Notes under the pieces: generated by a model | Seen by the model: the letters and a program-made list of their open reading frames with translations, nothing else | Told to the model about the DNA's origin: nothing | The model's database searches: none | Position numbers and translations under genes: made by a program | Assembly: GCA_944390585.1 (NCBI GenBank) | Contig: CALXQI010000007.1 | Location: forward strand, 1-64,000 | Direction: 5' to 3' | From: an uncultured Alphaproteobacteria bacterium | Lineage (GTDB): Bacteria; Pseudomonadota; Alphaproteobacteria; RUG11792 | Length of the DNA: 64,000 nucleotides | In this document: piece after piece, positions 1-8,334 of the stretch | Layout: every line of letters begins with the position of its first letter | How positions within the stretch are numbered: position 1 is the first letter of the stretch

Positions 1-24
1 AAGTTCTATTTTTTCTTTACTCAA
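1..24 (-). CDS. 5' end of an unidentified gene running off the left edge
   Basis: A consensus Shine-Dalgarno AGGAGGG lies at 37-31 on the minus strand. It is followed after 6 bases by a TTG codon at 24-22 and an open frame reading (M)SKEKIEL to the window edge. Only eight codons are visible, so no function can be given. It would lie downstream of ssb on the same strand, with about 110 bases between. Confidence 0.35.
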
Positions 25-136
25 TTTTGTCCCTCCTATTGGGAAATACAAATATATTGCAATCTACCTCAGCCCCAGTTTTTTCGCAAACCATGAACAA
101 ACGCGAATAATGCACAATTTATTCTTAAAGTAGCTC

Positions 137-463
137 TTAAATAGCGATTTCTGGCACCAAAATGTCTCCAAAAGATTGATTTACGACAATTTCTATAATC
201 GATTCTTTCTCCCCAAGTTTGTTTATATATTCCCTGTTATTTAAATTCCCCTGCACAAAAACGTGCATATCTTTTTTAGCTCTCCTTAAAAGATCAATAC
301 AATCCTTTTGATATACAACAACTCGAAATATATTTTGCTTTTCAACATTTGGCGCCTGCTTTAATGCAAAAACAGCAACAATATTGCCGTCTTTCATTGT
401 ATTAATAATTGGATCAGAATTTAATACTCCCTGTATCAATACCACATTGAGTTGTTTGGACAT
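137..463 (-). CDS. ssb: short single-stranded DNA-binding protein (SSB family)
   Basis: The 108-residue product matches one SSB OB-fold domain. It shows the N-terminal strand 'NVVLIQGVLNSDP', then 'FRVVVYQKDCIDLL', 'VFVQGNLNNREY' and a final 'IIEIVV' strand, in the usual SSB order. SSB binds single-stranded DNA during replication and repair. Bacterial SSBs are normally about 150-180 residues with an acidic C-terminal tip that recruits partners; this one stops at the end of the OB fold and has no DIPF-like tip. There is no Shine-Dalgarno before the ATG, and the start overlaps a decayed reading frame on the other strand, so the 5' end may have been reshaped by a rearrangement. It may be a phage-derived or secondary SSB, with the main copy elsewhere. 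Confidence 0.75.
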   Translation of the reverse strand: MSKQLNVVLIQGVLNSDPIINTMKDGNIVAVFALKQAPNVEKQNIFRVVVYQKDCIDLLRRAKKDMHVFVQGNLNNREYINKLGEKESIIEIVVNQSFGDILVPEIAI

Positions 464-1127
464 GAGATTTTTGTTTCAAGAGGTTATTGCATTCTGCAGG
501 ATTTCTTGCAAGACGCAGATTTTTTACTGAATACGTTTGGTATATATCCTGAGTTTCAAAACGATTTAGAGACAAGACAAACTTGGGTTAGCTTCAGATT
601 GGATGGTGATAATCAAACGTGTGAGGTGCGTATGGTGCTTCCTAGAAAAACAGACGGACAGCAAAAAAATGAATGTCAAGTAGAGGGAAGTATTGAGACA
701 TATACAACCAGGTATTTGCTAAGGAAAGCGCTAGGTTTGTGTGACGATTCCGATGATCCAGATGCAAAACCACAAGGTGGTGGAGGAGGAAAGAAACAAC
801 AGAACAAGGCTCAGGCCAGTACTGATGCTAAAGCAACTGACGGATTTTCAAACGTGAGATAATCCAACTGATTTGGATCCGTCGATGATCTTTAACGACA
901 AACAATGTTTAAAAAATTCAACTATTATTAATTGGGCGAAGAAGCAAACAAAGCAGATGCTGAATAAAATCTGAAAAACCTACAGTACAAAATGTAAAAA
1001 AGGAATAGCGGACAGAATCAATAGGTTAACTCACGCCAATACAGATTTTAAGTTCAAATACCAATTTAACGGTTTTTACAACTTGTTTGACAAAATTGCT
1101 CAATATCATTTGGGAAAACCTGTGTAA
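452..1127 (+). pseudogene. decayed gene, possibly an ERF-family recombination protein remnant
   Basis: An open frame from TTG 452 to 862 contains a segment ending 'YTTRYLLRKALGL' followed by 'DDSDDPDA' and a glycine-rich linker. This resembles the C-terminal part of the ERF single-strand annealing core, where 'TYARRYAL..L' precedes an acidic patch. The N-terminal half of an ERF protein is missing. After the stop at 862 coding character continues in another frame ('DLDPSMIFNDKQC', 'INWAKKQTKQMLNKI'), is cut by a TGA at 972-974, and resumes to TAA at 1125-1127. I read this as a truncated, frameshifted gene. Its position beside ssb would suit a prophage recombination module. The family assignment is tentative. 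Confidence 0.4.
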
Positions 1128-1513
1128 GCTACAATCTCAAATTAGTAGATGTATTATAGATTGCATACCACACTTCTAGAGACTACGTTAAATTAAACAA
1201 CATGCTTTGCACAATTGATAAATATCGTTTGGTAAATCTGATGTAAACGATAAGCTCACATAACCGGATGTATTATAGATTGCATACCACACTTCTAGAG
1301 ACTACGTTAAATTAAACAACATGCTTGGCACAATTGATAAATATCGTTTGGTAAATCTGATGTGAACGACAATCTCAAGTAACTGGATATATTATAGATT
1401 GCATGCTACACTTCTATAGACTGTTAAATCAAACAACATGCTTGGCACAATTGATAAATATCATTTGGTAAATCTGATGTGAACGACAATTTCAAATTAG
1501 TAACTGGGTGTAT
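1081..1513. repeat. tandem copies of the rluD 3' end (unit about 117 bp)
   Basis: Units start near 1081 (diverged), 1195, 1314 and 1431; the last is the genuine 3' end of rluD. Each unit has about 70 bases homologous to the rluD terminal codons plus a spacer of about 45 bases containing 'ATTATAGATTGCAT'. Read on the minus strand, the 1314 copy still encodes 'LSFTSDLPNDIYQLCQACC', matching the end of RluD. Confidence 0.85.
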
Positions 1514-2347
1514 AAAACTCATGCTATATGAATGTAATGCTGTACGCTGCATATCATATACTATTTTTCCGTATAATTGATCTCCAATTATTGGGCATCC
1601 TATGTGCTTCATGTGAACACGTATTTGATGTGTACGTCCCGTCAGTAGTGTGCATTCAATTTGTGAAATTGCTTTTGTACTTGTAATATAGTGAGATTTT
1701 AATGTTTTATATTTTGTAATTGCAAGTTTACCAAAATCTTGACTTACAGTAAAAAGTTGACGATTCTTTTTATCTCTTGTGATTAAAGTTTTAATTATAC
1801 CATCTTTCTCTTTTGGTATACCATAACATATACAGATATATTTGCGTAAAATTAAATTATCATTTTTATTAGCAAAATATTCACGCAACTTCTTCATAGC
1901 ATTATAAGTTTTAGCAATCACTATAAGACCACTTGTGTCTTTATCCAATCTGTGCACAAGGCCTGGCCTAAGATTTTCTCCATCGATTGGTAATGTTTTA
2001 CAGTGCCAAAGCAGTGCATTTACCAGTGTACCTGTAAAGTGTCCAGGTGCTGGATGACATACAATCCCTGCTTCTTTATTTACTACAATAATGTCATCAT
2101 CTTCAAATACTATATCAATTGGAATATTTTCTGCTTCGAGAGTAATTGGTTTTTCTAAAAAATTTACTTCAACTTCACATGAATATTTAACAATCTGATC
2201 AGGAAAACACAAATCACCATTAACTGTCACCAATCCATCCTTAATCAAAGATTTGACTAACGTTCTAGAAAACTTGCCAAAAGAACTCTCAGCAATAGCC
2301 TTGTCTAACCTAGTACCTACAAAAGCATCACTTATACTAATCCTCAT
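1424..2347 (-). CDS. rluD: ribosomal large-subunit pseudouridine synthase, RluD type
   Basis: The enzyme isomerises uridines to pseudouridine in 23S rRNA. The N-terminal third is an S4-type RNA-binding domain ('TRLDKAIAE', 'DGLVTVNGD'). The catalytic domain carries the RluA-family signature 'HRLDKDTSGLIVIAKT', whose aspartate is the nucleophile, and the later 'LLTGRTHQIRVH' motif. Length is about 307 residues from the ATG at 2347, normal for the family; an alternative start at 2368 adds seven residues without a good ribosome site. The start overlaps the 3' end of ispH, so the two are probably co-transcribed and translationally coupled. The last 25 codons are also the unit amplified in the adjoining tandem repeat. 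The choice of RluD over RluC or RluA rests on overall architecture only. Confidence 0.88.
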   Translation of the reverse strand: MRISISDAFVGTRLDKAIAESSFGKFSRTLVKSLIKDGLVTVNGDLCFPDQIVKYSCEVEVNFLEKPITLEAENIPIDIVFEDDDIIVVNKEAGIVCHPAPGHFTGTLVNALLWHCKTLPIDGENLRPGLVHRLDKDTSGLIVIAKTYNAMKKLREYFANKNDNLILRKYICICYGIPKEKDGIIKTLITRDKKNRQLFTVSQDFGKLAITKYKTLKSHYITSTKAISQIECTLLTGRTHQIRVHMKHIGCPIIGDQLYGKIVYDMQRTALHSYSMSFIHPVTNLKLSFTSDLPNDIYQLCQACCLI

Positions 2348-3248
2348 TACATATTCTATTTTGTGCAATTTCTTGTATATTTACATTTTCAATAATTGAC
2401 TTTAAAAAATCCAATGTTTCATCAACAATATATTCTGGTGTAGAAGCACCTGTTGCAACTGCAATATTACTAACATTATTGAATACAGATGCTTCTATTT
2501 CACTTATTTGATCAACAAATAATACATTTTTTGCCCCATATTCTTCTGCAAGCTCTGCAAGATAAGTAGTATTTGCAGAAGAGCGTGATCCAAGCACTAT
2601 TACTAAATCCATGTTTTTTGCTATCTCTATTATAGCGATTTGCCTATTGTAAGTGCCACAACACAAATCTGTCTCATTTTCACGCGCAATATTTGGATAC
2701 CTGTTTTTTAACGCAGAAATCACAGGTGTCGCTTTATCGATTCTAAGTGTTGTTTGTGTATAGTATGTAACACCACAATCTTGAAAATCAGGCAGCATGC
2801 CAACCTCTTCTTCACTGTTGACGACAAAAGCATCCGTATCACGTGCACAGCCCAGAAACCCAATTACCTCTGGATGATATCTATTACCCATAATGACAAT
2901 CTTTTGTTTTTGAGCAGCACTTTTTTTAATTGACTCTTGTATTGTTTGTACAACAGAACATGTTGCATCAACTATAGTAAGTCCTTTTTGCTCGCACATT
3001 TCAACAATACTTGGGGCAACACCGTGCACGGAAAACAATACAACAGATCCATCAGGAATTTCATCAATATTACTTACTTTTTTCAGGCCAGCATCAAACA
3101 TTTTTTGCATTACTACGTTGTTGTGAACAACATCTTCAATAATGTATGCTTCCTTATACATCTTTAATACCTGCTCTGCCATACCGATAGCACGCTTTAC
3201 ACCAGAACAACAGCCAATCGGACTGACAAGATAACAAGTAACATCCAT
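2337..3248 (-). CDS. ispH: 4-hydroxy-3-methylbut-2-enyl diphosphate reductase
   Basis: IspH (LytB) is the last enzyme of the non-mevalonate isoprenoid pathway, reducing HMBPP to IPP and DMAPP with a [4Fe-4S] cluster. The 303 residues contain the three cluster-cysteine regions: 'GCCSGVKRAI' near residue 12, 'VDATCSVV' near 96 and 'DLCCGTYNRQ' near 197. Also present are the substrate-binding 'SVHGV' and 'GSRSSANTTYL' motifs and 'GASTPEYI' near the end. It ends in TAG inside the start of rluD. Retention implies the cell makes its own isoprenoid precursors, needed for undecaprenyl phosphate and tRNA modification. It is divergent from fabI across a 330-bp gap. Confidence 0.95.
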   Translation of the reverse strand: MDVTCYLVSPIGCCSGVKRAIGMAEQVLKMYKEAYIIEDVVHNNVVMQKMFDAGLKKVSNIDEIPDGSVVLFSVHGVAPSIVEMCEQKGLTIVDATCSVVQTIQESIKKSAAQKQKIVIMGNRYHPEVIGFLGCARDTDAFVVNSEEEVGMLPDFQDCGVTYYTQTTLRIDKATPVISALKNRYPNIARENETDLCCGTYNRQIAIIEIAKNMDLVIVLGSRSSANTTYLAELAEEYGAKNVLFVDQISEIEASVFNNVSNIAVATGASTPEYIVDETLDFLKSIIENVNIQEIAQNRICNED

Positions 3249-3578
3249 ATGTAATGTATCAAAATTATCGTTTAGACATGATATACTAGTTTGTAAAAAA
3301 GAGCAATATAAAGATATTTTAAGAGGATTATATATTATGATTTTTCAAAAAGTGTTAAACTATAAAAACAAATAAGACATCAATTATATATAGATAGCAT
3401 GCTGTATTTATAATTAATATTTTTATTTATTTTTAACTACTACACAGTAATTTGCTTAAATAATGGCGATCAAAAACATTTGCATCAATTTTAGTAGAAA
3501 CATATTCATTTTTCATGCTGTTGCAAAAAGTATAAAAAATCGTACAATGCACTTGTACACAACTTATCTTGATATCGC
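3249..3578. other. AT-rich intergenic region between divergent ispH and fabI
   Basis: About 330 bases separate the two divergent starts, so promoters in both directions are expected here. I see runs of A and T and several TATAAT-like hexamers but no pair of boxes I can defend, no operator-like inverted repeat and no open frame of note. Confidence 0.4.
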
Positions 3579-4367
3579 ATGAATATGATGAATGGAAAAA
3601 AAGGAATTGTTATGGGATTAGCTAATAGATTTTCTATTGCTTACGGTATTTCAGAACAATTGTTTAAAAATGGTGCAACACTTGCTTTTACTGTAGCATC
3701 TGATTATTTTAAAGAAAAAATAAAACCTATAGTTGCAGAACAATTTGGCGATGGTGTAATAGAAATTTGTGATGTTACTACACCTGGAGAGATTGAGAGA
3801 GCATTTACTTCAATAAAAAAACAAATTGGAACAATAGATTTTATTGTTCATTCAATTGCTTTTTCTGATAAAAATGAGTTAAAAGGCATGTTTGTCGATA
3901 CTACGCGTGATAATTTTTTAAACACAATGAATATTTCTGTGTATTCATTTATAGAAGTATGTAAATGTTCGCAAGATATGTTTGGAGATAATGGCAGTAT
4001 AGTTGCACTTAGTTATTACGGAGCTGAGAAAGTGTTTCCAAATTACAACGTCATGGGGGTTGCAAAATCAGCACTCGAGAGTTCTGTGCGTTATGCTGCT
4101 TCTGATCTTGGTAAGTTTGGTATTAGGGTCAATGCAATTTCATCAGGGCCAATAAAGACATTAGCTGCATCAGGCATTGGTGGGTATAGCAAGATCTTAG
4201 GGTATACGCGCGATGTTACTCCATTACATAAAGATGTTTCTTTAGAAAACGTTGGGAACGCAGCCGTTTTTCTGTTAAGTGATGCAAGCGCTGCTATCAC
4301 AGGAGAAACACTATACGTAGATTGTGGTTTTAATATTATGGGGATGTCACATAGTGCATGTGAATAA
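3579..4367 (+). CDS. fabI: enoyl-[acyl-carrier-protein] reductase (NADH)
   Basis: FabI carries out the last reduction of each fatty-acid elongation cycle. The 262-residue protein is a short-chain dehydrogenase of the FabI branch. It has the N-terminal nucleotide-binding segment 'KGIVMGLANRFSIAYGI', 'HSIAFSDKNELKG', and catalytic residues at the canonical spacing: tyrosines near 146-147 and 156 and lysine 163 in 'YYGAEKVFPNYNVMGVAK'. 'RVNAISSGPIKTLAASGI' is the flexible substrate loop. The usual number of residues is present and nothing essential is missing. A second ATG lies three codons in and could also serve as the start. Presence of fabI indicates type II fatty-acid synthesis is retained. 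Confidence 0.95.
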   Translation: MNMMNGKKGIVMGLANRFSIAYGISEQLFKNGATLAFTVASDYFKEKIKPIVAEQFGDGVIEICDVTTPGEIERAFTSIKKQIGTIDFIVHSIAFSDKNELKGMFVDTTRDNFLNTMNISVYSFIEVCKCSQDMFGDNGSIVALSYYGAEKVFPNYNVMGVAKSALESSVRYAASDLGKFGIRVNAISSGPIKTLAASGIGGYSKILGYTRDVTPLHKDVSLENVGNAAVFLLSDASAAITGETLYVDCGFNIMGMSHSACE

Positions 4368-4442
4368 TTGCTTTATAATGTATTTAATATAAAATTAATA
4401 ATGTATTTTGTAATATAAAAATATATAATTTGATATTACGAA

Positions 4443-5429
4443 ATGATTGATGTTATAGATTGGTTTTGCTTAATTAATTCACCTGGTATTACTACAAAAA
4501 CATTTTGGTCTCTATTACAAATTTATGGTACAGCAAGCAAAGCATTAAAATATGTTAAAAATAGCTTTTCTCGTGCTACTGCTGAAAAAATTATAAATGA
4601 CTTAGATTGCTCAATTATTACTGCTCATGATGATTCTTTTCCTGAAGATTTAAAAAAGTTATCAACATGCCCACCTTTATTATTTGCAAAAGGCAATATA
4701 AATTTGTTGAGATCAGAAAAAGTTGCAATTATAGGTGCTCGCAATGCATCAATTACTGGACGTAGTATTGCATTTGATATGTCTTCTGATTTATCTAAAG
4801 ATTTTGTTATTGTCTCTGGACTAGCCCATGGTATAGATACAAGTGCGCATGTTGGAGCATTAAAATCAGGAAATACAATTGCAGTATTGCCATTTTCTTT
4901 CCAGCATATTTTCCCGCAAGAAAATAAAGATTTACTATCAAAAATTGTAGAAAATGGACTTGCAATTACAGAAATTGCTCCATGTATTAATCCAGAACAA
5001 AATATGTTTTACAGAAGAAATCGTATTATCTCTGCAATTTCCAGTATTGTCATTATAATTGAGGCTGGTATGCCTTCAGGCACTCTTTCTACAGCATTGT
5101 TAAATACAAAGAAAGTAATGGTAATTCCAGGATCACCAGCTGATCCACGATATAAAGGTAGCAACCATCTTTTAAAAAATGGAGCTATACTTGTTGAAAA
5201 CGCTAGTGATGTTAGAAAATATTTAACAAAGCACAATCCTTCATCAATTAAAACAAGTATTGCCGAAAATATTATTAAAATAGTATGTGAAAAGCAAAAA
5301 ATTAGCATTGACATGCTTGCGCATACTTTACACATAGATATGCAAACATTACTTTGTAATTTATCAGAATTAGAAATACTTGGAAAAATAAAAAAGAGCG
5401 CACTTAATGATATTATGTTAAATGTTTAA
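4443..5429 (+). CDS. dprA: DNA-processing protein DprA (Smf)
   Basis: DprA binds incoming single-stranded DNA and loads RecA during transformation. The 328-residue protein has a short helical N-terminus, then the Rossmann-like DNA_processg_A domain with 'IIGARNASITGR', 'VSGLAHGIDTSAH', 'FYRRNRIISAIS' and 'AGMPSGTLSTA'. A C-terminal winged-helix region (residues about 265-325) follows, as in many alphaproteobacterial DprA proteins. The stop overlaps the radC start by 8 bases, so the two genes form an operon. DprA in a reduced genome may reflect retained DNA uptake or a recombination role. A pseudopilin-like gene elsewhere in the window would fit competence, but no ComEC or pilus machinery is visible here. 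Confidence 0.93.
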   Translation: MIDVIDWFCLINSPGITTKTFWSLLQIYGTASKALKYVKNSFSRATAEKIINDLDCSIITAHDDSFPEDLKKLSTCPPLLFAKGNINLLRSEKVAIIGARNASITGRSIAFDMSSDLSKDFVIVSGLAHGIDTSAHVGALKSGNTIAVLPFSFQHIFPQENKDLLSKIVENGLAITEIAPCINPEQNMFYRRNRIISAISSIVIIIEAGMPSGTLSTALLNTKKVMVIPGSPADPRYKGSNHLLKNGAILVENASDVRKYLTKHNPSSIKTSIAENIIKIVCEKQKISIDMLAHTLHIDMQTLLCNLSELEILGKIKKSALNDIMLNV

Positions 5430-6093
5430 TACATTAAAAAATGGTCATAGAAAACGCGTATATAGTAAATTGGCTGAGAAATCATATATGCATGATTACG
5501 AAGTTGTTGAAATGATGCTGTTTCTAATTTTTAAGAGAAAAGACACAAAAGATATTGCAAAAATTCTACTAAATAAATTTGGCTCTATTGCAAATGTTTT
5601 AAACGCACCAAAACATGATCTTTTAGAAATACACGGTATAGGAGAATCTACATATAACGCATTTAGTATAATTAAAGCTGTAATAAATGCGTATAATAAA
5701 GAAAGAATACAAAAAACAGATATATTGAGATGCTATGATGATGTTTTAAAATACTTACAATCTAACATGAATTATTTGAAATACGAAGAATTGCGTATAT
5801 TGTTTTTAAATAATGCAAATCATCTTATTAAAGATGAAGTGATGCAAAATGGAACAATCGATAGTATAAATGTGGATAACAGACAAATAATTCAAAAATG
5901 TATTGAGATTGGCGCAAAGGCCATTATCTTAGTCCATAATCATCCAAGCAATGATCCAACTCCATCCAAAAAAGATATTACAACAACGCGTCTAATAATA
6001 GAAAGTTGCGCAATATTTGACATTATAGTTGTAGATCATATCATAGTATCTGCAAATAGATCGATTTCATTTAGAAATCTTGGATTATTATAA
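5422..6093 (+). CDS. radC: RadC family JAB-domain protein
   Basis: The 223-residue protein has an N-terminal UPF0758 domain with a helix-hairpin-helix ('LLEIHGIGEST', residues about 70-80). A C-terminal MPN/JAMM metal-binding domain contains 'LVHNHPSNDPTPSKKD', with the H-x-H-P-S and D ligands, and 'IVVDHIIVS'. It is the standard length for RadC. The family is found next to dprA in many bacteria and is linked by context to recombination, but its enzymatic activity is unknown. The start overlaps the end of dprA, implying coupled translation. Confidence 0.9.
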   Translation: MFNTLKNGHRKRVYSKLAEKSYMHDYEVVEMMLFLIFKRKDTKDIAKILLNKFGSIANVLNAPKHDLLEIHGIGESTYNAFSIIKAVINAYNKERIQKTDILRCYDDVLKYLQSNMNYLKYEELRILFLNNANHLIKDEVMQNGTIDSINVDNRQIIQKCIEIGAKAIILVHNHPSNDPTPSKKDITTTRLIIESCAIFDIIVVDHIIVSANRSISFRNLGLL

Positions 6094-6258
6094 CGTGCAA
6101 ATTAAGTCTAAATAAAAAAAGTTACTTTGGTAGCGTGCGTTCTATAATAGTCAACTAACACTCTTGTCAGAAAGGATTTATACTGTTGCTAATATTTTAG
6201 AAAACACTACATCTAAACCAGAGAGTAGTAATATTTATTACTTGAATATTGTATTATA

Positions 6259-6930
6259 TCAAAAATCAAGATTGGAATAGTCTTTTGATGGTGGAATTTG
6301 TGGCATGTAATCAGTCAATATATTTCTAAATGATGGGCGAGATTTTATTCTCACATACCATTCTTTTACAATTTCATACTTATTCCACTGTACACATCCC
6401 AAATAATCAAGCACAGATAAAAACGATGCAGCATATATGTCAGCAACAGAAAAATGCTGTCCACCAAGCCAATTACGACGCTCTGCAAGCCATGTTAAAT
6501 ACTCCATATGTGAGCCTAACTTTGACATGGCTTTCCTAATATTTGTTGGAGCAGGAGTCCTATCTATATTTTTTGCAAATAATTTTAATATTTTTTCTAA
6601 AATAATTGGATAATATACATCATGATAAAAATCAAAACAAAACCAATCTGCAATTCTCCGACATTCTGCTCTTACAGTGCTGTCATTTCCAAGCAAGTTT
6701 TGTGTTGTATAAACTTCTTCTAAATATTCTCTAATAGCTGATTCTCCATGAATAAGCGTTCCATTTATATCTACTAAAACGGGAAGTGTTTGGACTTTTA
6801 ATTTAAGAATATCATCACCAATGTCCCACAACGTAGAGTATTTACATGCAAAATCCAACTTTTTTTCACTAAGCATAAACCTAGCGATCCTACAAAATCC
6901 GCATAAATTGTAGTGATATAACGTTCTCAT
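6259..6930 (-). CDS. glutathione S-transferase-fold protein, FzlA-like
   Basis: The protein has a thioredoxin-like N-terminal domain ('TLYHYNLCGFCRIARFML', 'LPVLVDINGTLIHGESAI') and an all-helical GST C-terminal domain. Features I associate with the alphaproteobacterial FtsZ-binding protein FzlA are 'MEYLTWLAERRNWLGG', 'WYVRIKSRPSFRNIL' and the C-terminal tail 'PSKDYSNLDF'. FzlA promotes FtsZ filament curvature and constriction in Caulobacter. The GST fold is secure; the FzlA assignment is from memory of the family and would need a search. The gene starts one base after the frr stop on the same strand, so it is probably co-transcribed with frr. Confidence 0.75.
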   Translation of the reverse strand: MRTLYHYNLCGFCRIARFMLSEKKLDFACKYSTLWDIGDDILKLKVQTLPVLVDINGTLIHGESAIREYLEEVYTTQNLLGNDSTVRAECRRIADWFCFDFYHDVYYPIILEKILKLFAKNIDRTPAPTNIRKAMSKLGSHMEYLTWLAERRNWLGGQHFSVADIYAASFLSVLDYLGCVQWNKYEIVKEWYVRIKSRPSFRNILTDYMPQIPPSKDYSNLDF

Positions 6931-7494
6931 TTATATGCTATTAATCTCTTTCTGCTTTTCAGTAGATGCATTACTAACTTTATTAACATAGTCGTTTGTC
7001 AACTTCTGTATTTCATCTGTTAGTCTGTGCATAACATCCTCACTTATTTCGCTTGCTTTTTCCAGCTCTTTTACAAAATCCATGGCATCACGCCTTATAT
7101 TCCTAATCGATATCTTAGTTTCTTCTTCATACTTTGCTGCTAACTTGGCAAGCTTTACCCTGCGTTCTGCTGTTGGCTGTGGAATAGGTATCCTCACAAT
7201 TGTCCCATCCACCATTGGATTTGCTCCAATATCACTGTCCCTAATAGCTTTTTCGACAGCTTTAACAAGTCCTTTGTCCCAAACTGTAACAGTCAACGTG
7301 CGTGCGTCAGAGACAGAAATGGTTCCAACTTGTGTAATTGGCATAGTACTGCCATATGCATCAACTTTTATTGGTTCAAGCAAGCCAGTTGATGCTCGCC
7401 CAGCACTGATGCCAGCCAATTCATTTTGAAAATTCGTAAAACTGCATTCCATCTTTTTTTTGAAAGGTTCAAGCCTGGAATCAATACTAGCCAT
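6931..7494 (-). CDS. frr: ribosome recycling factor
   Basis: RRF, with EF-G, splits post-termination ribosomes. The 187 residues match the family throughout: 'FQNELAGISAGRASTGLLEPIKVDAYG', the domain II loop 'TLTVTVWDKGLVKAVEKAI', and 'IPIPQPTAERRVKLAKLA' followed by the long C-terminal helix. Length is normal. It is followed directly by the GST-fold gene on the same strand. Confidence 0.96.
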   Translation of the reverse strand: MASIDSRLEPFKKKMECSFTNFQNELAGISAGRASTGLLEPIKVDAYGSTMPITQVGTISVSDARTLTVTVWDKGLVKAVEKAIRDSDIGANPMVDGTIVRIPIPQPTAERRVKLAKLAAKYEEETKISIRNIRRDAMDFVKELEKASEISEDVMHRLTDEIQKLTNDYVNKVSNASTEKQKEINSI

Positions 7495-7605
7495 AATCTC
7501 AATCTATAAAGCAATATTAGAAATGGTAGCAAAAGTTGCTATCTCACGTCCACACAGTTGTAACATTATATGCTAGAATTTATTAACTTTGTTATTCGTA
7601 TCAAT

Positions 7606-8316
7606 ATGGAAGTTGCTGTAATAATTCCTGCTAGATTAGCATCTACCAGATTTCCAGAAAAAGTTTTGAGTGTAATAAATGGTATGCCAATGGTTGTCCA
7701 TGTTGCAAAGCTAGCAATGCAATCAAATATAGGCAAATGCATTGTTGCATGTTGTTCTAAACGTCTTGCTGATATTGTGGAGTCCTACGGGTGTAGCGCG
7801 ATTGTAACTGAGGATGCATCATGCGGCACAGAACGCGTATGGTTGGCTGCACAAAAGATGCAACCAATACCAGATATTGTAATTAATCTACAAGGTGATA
7901 TGGTGCTATTTGATCCAAGTATTTTGCGTGACATTACTGTCAATCTTGTTGAAAAACGCGCTGATATTGCAACGCCAGTAAGAAAAATTGATGTAAATGA
8001 ATATAAAAATGACGTATGCGTAGTATTTAATAATATGGAAGATGGTATTACAGGAAGAGCATTGTATTTTTCAAGACAACAAATTCCATGCGGAAGTAGT
8101 TTCTTGTATAAACATATAGGTATATATGCCTATACAAAAAACTCTCTTGATATGTTTGTTGCTCATGGACGTACATTTTTGGAGGATGTTGAGCGTTTAG
8201 AACAATTGCGAGCATTACAATGCGGCTTAAATATAATAGCAGTGCCTGTATCATGTAAAACTTATAGCATCAATACAAAAGAAGAATACGATATATTTAG
8301 TAAACACATCTTTTAG
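7606..8316 (+). CDS. kdsB: 3-deoxy-manno-octulosonate cytidylyltransferase
   Basis: KdsB activates KDO to CMP-KDO for the lipopolysaccharide inner core. The nucleotidyltransferase fold starts 'VIIPARLASTRFPEKVL' and continues with 'CGTERVW', 'VINLQGDMVLFDP' and 'YKHIGIYAYT', in family order. I chose ATG 7606 (236 residues) because family proteins begin at this point; ATG 7570 would add 12 residues. The usual QGDEP is QGDMV here, a change in the metal/substrate loop that may lower or alter activity. It implies an outer membrane with a KDO-containing lipid A core. Confidence 0.9.
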   Translation: MEVAVIIPARLASTRFPEKVLSVINGMPMVVHVAKLAMQSNIGKCIVACCSKRLADIVESYGCSAIVTEDASCGTERVWLAAQKMQPIPDIVINLQGDMVLFDPSILRDITVNLVEKRADIATPVRKIDVNEYKNDVCVVFNNMEDGITGRALYFSRQQIPCGSSFLYKHIGIYAYTKNSLDMFVAHGRTFLEDVERLEQLRALQCGLNIIAVPVSCKTYSINTKEEYDIFSKHIF

Positions 8317-8334
8317 AATTAACTGTTGTAATAT

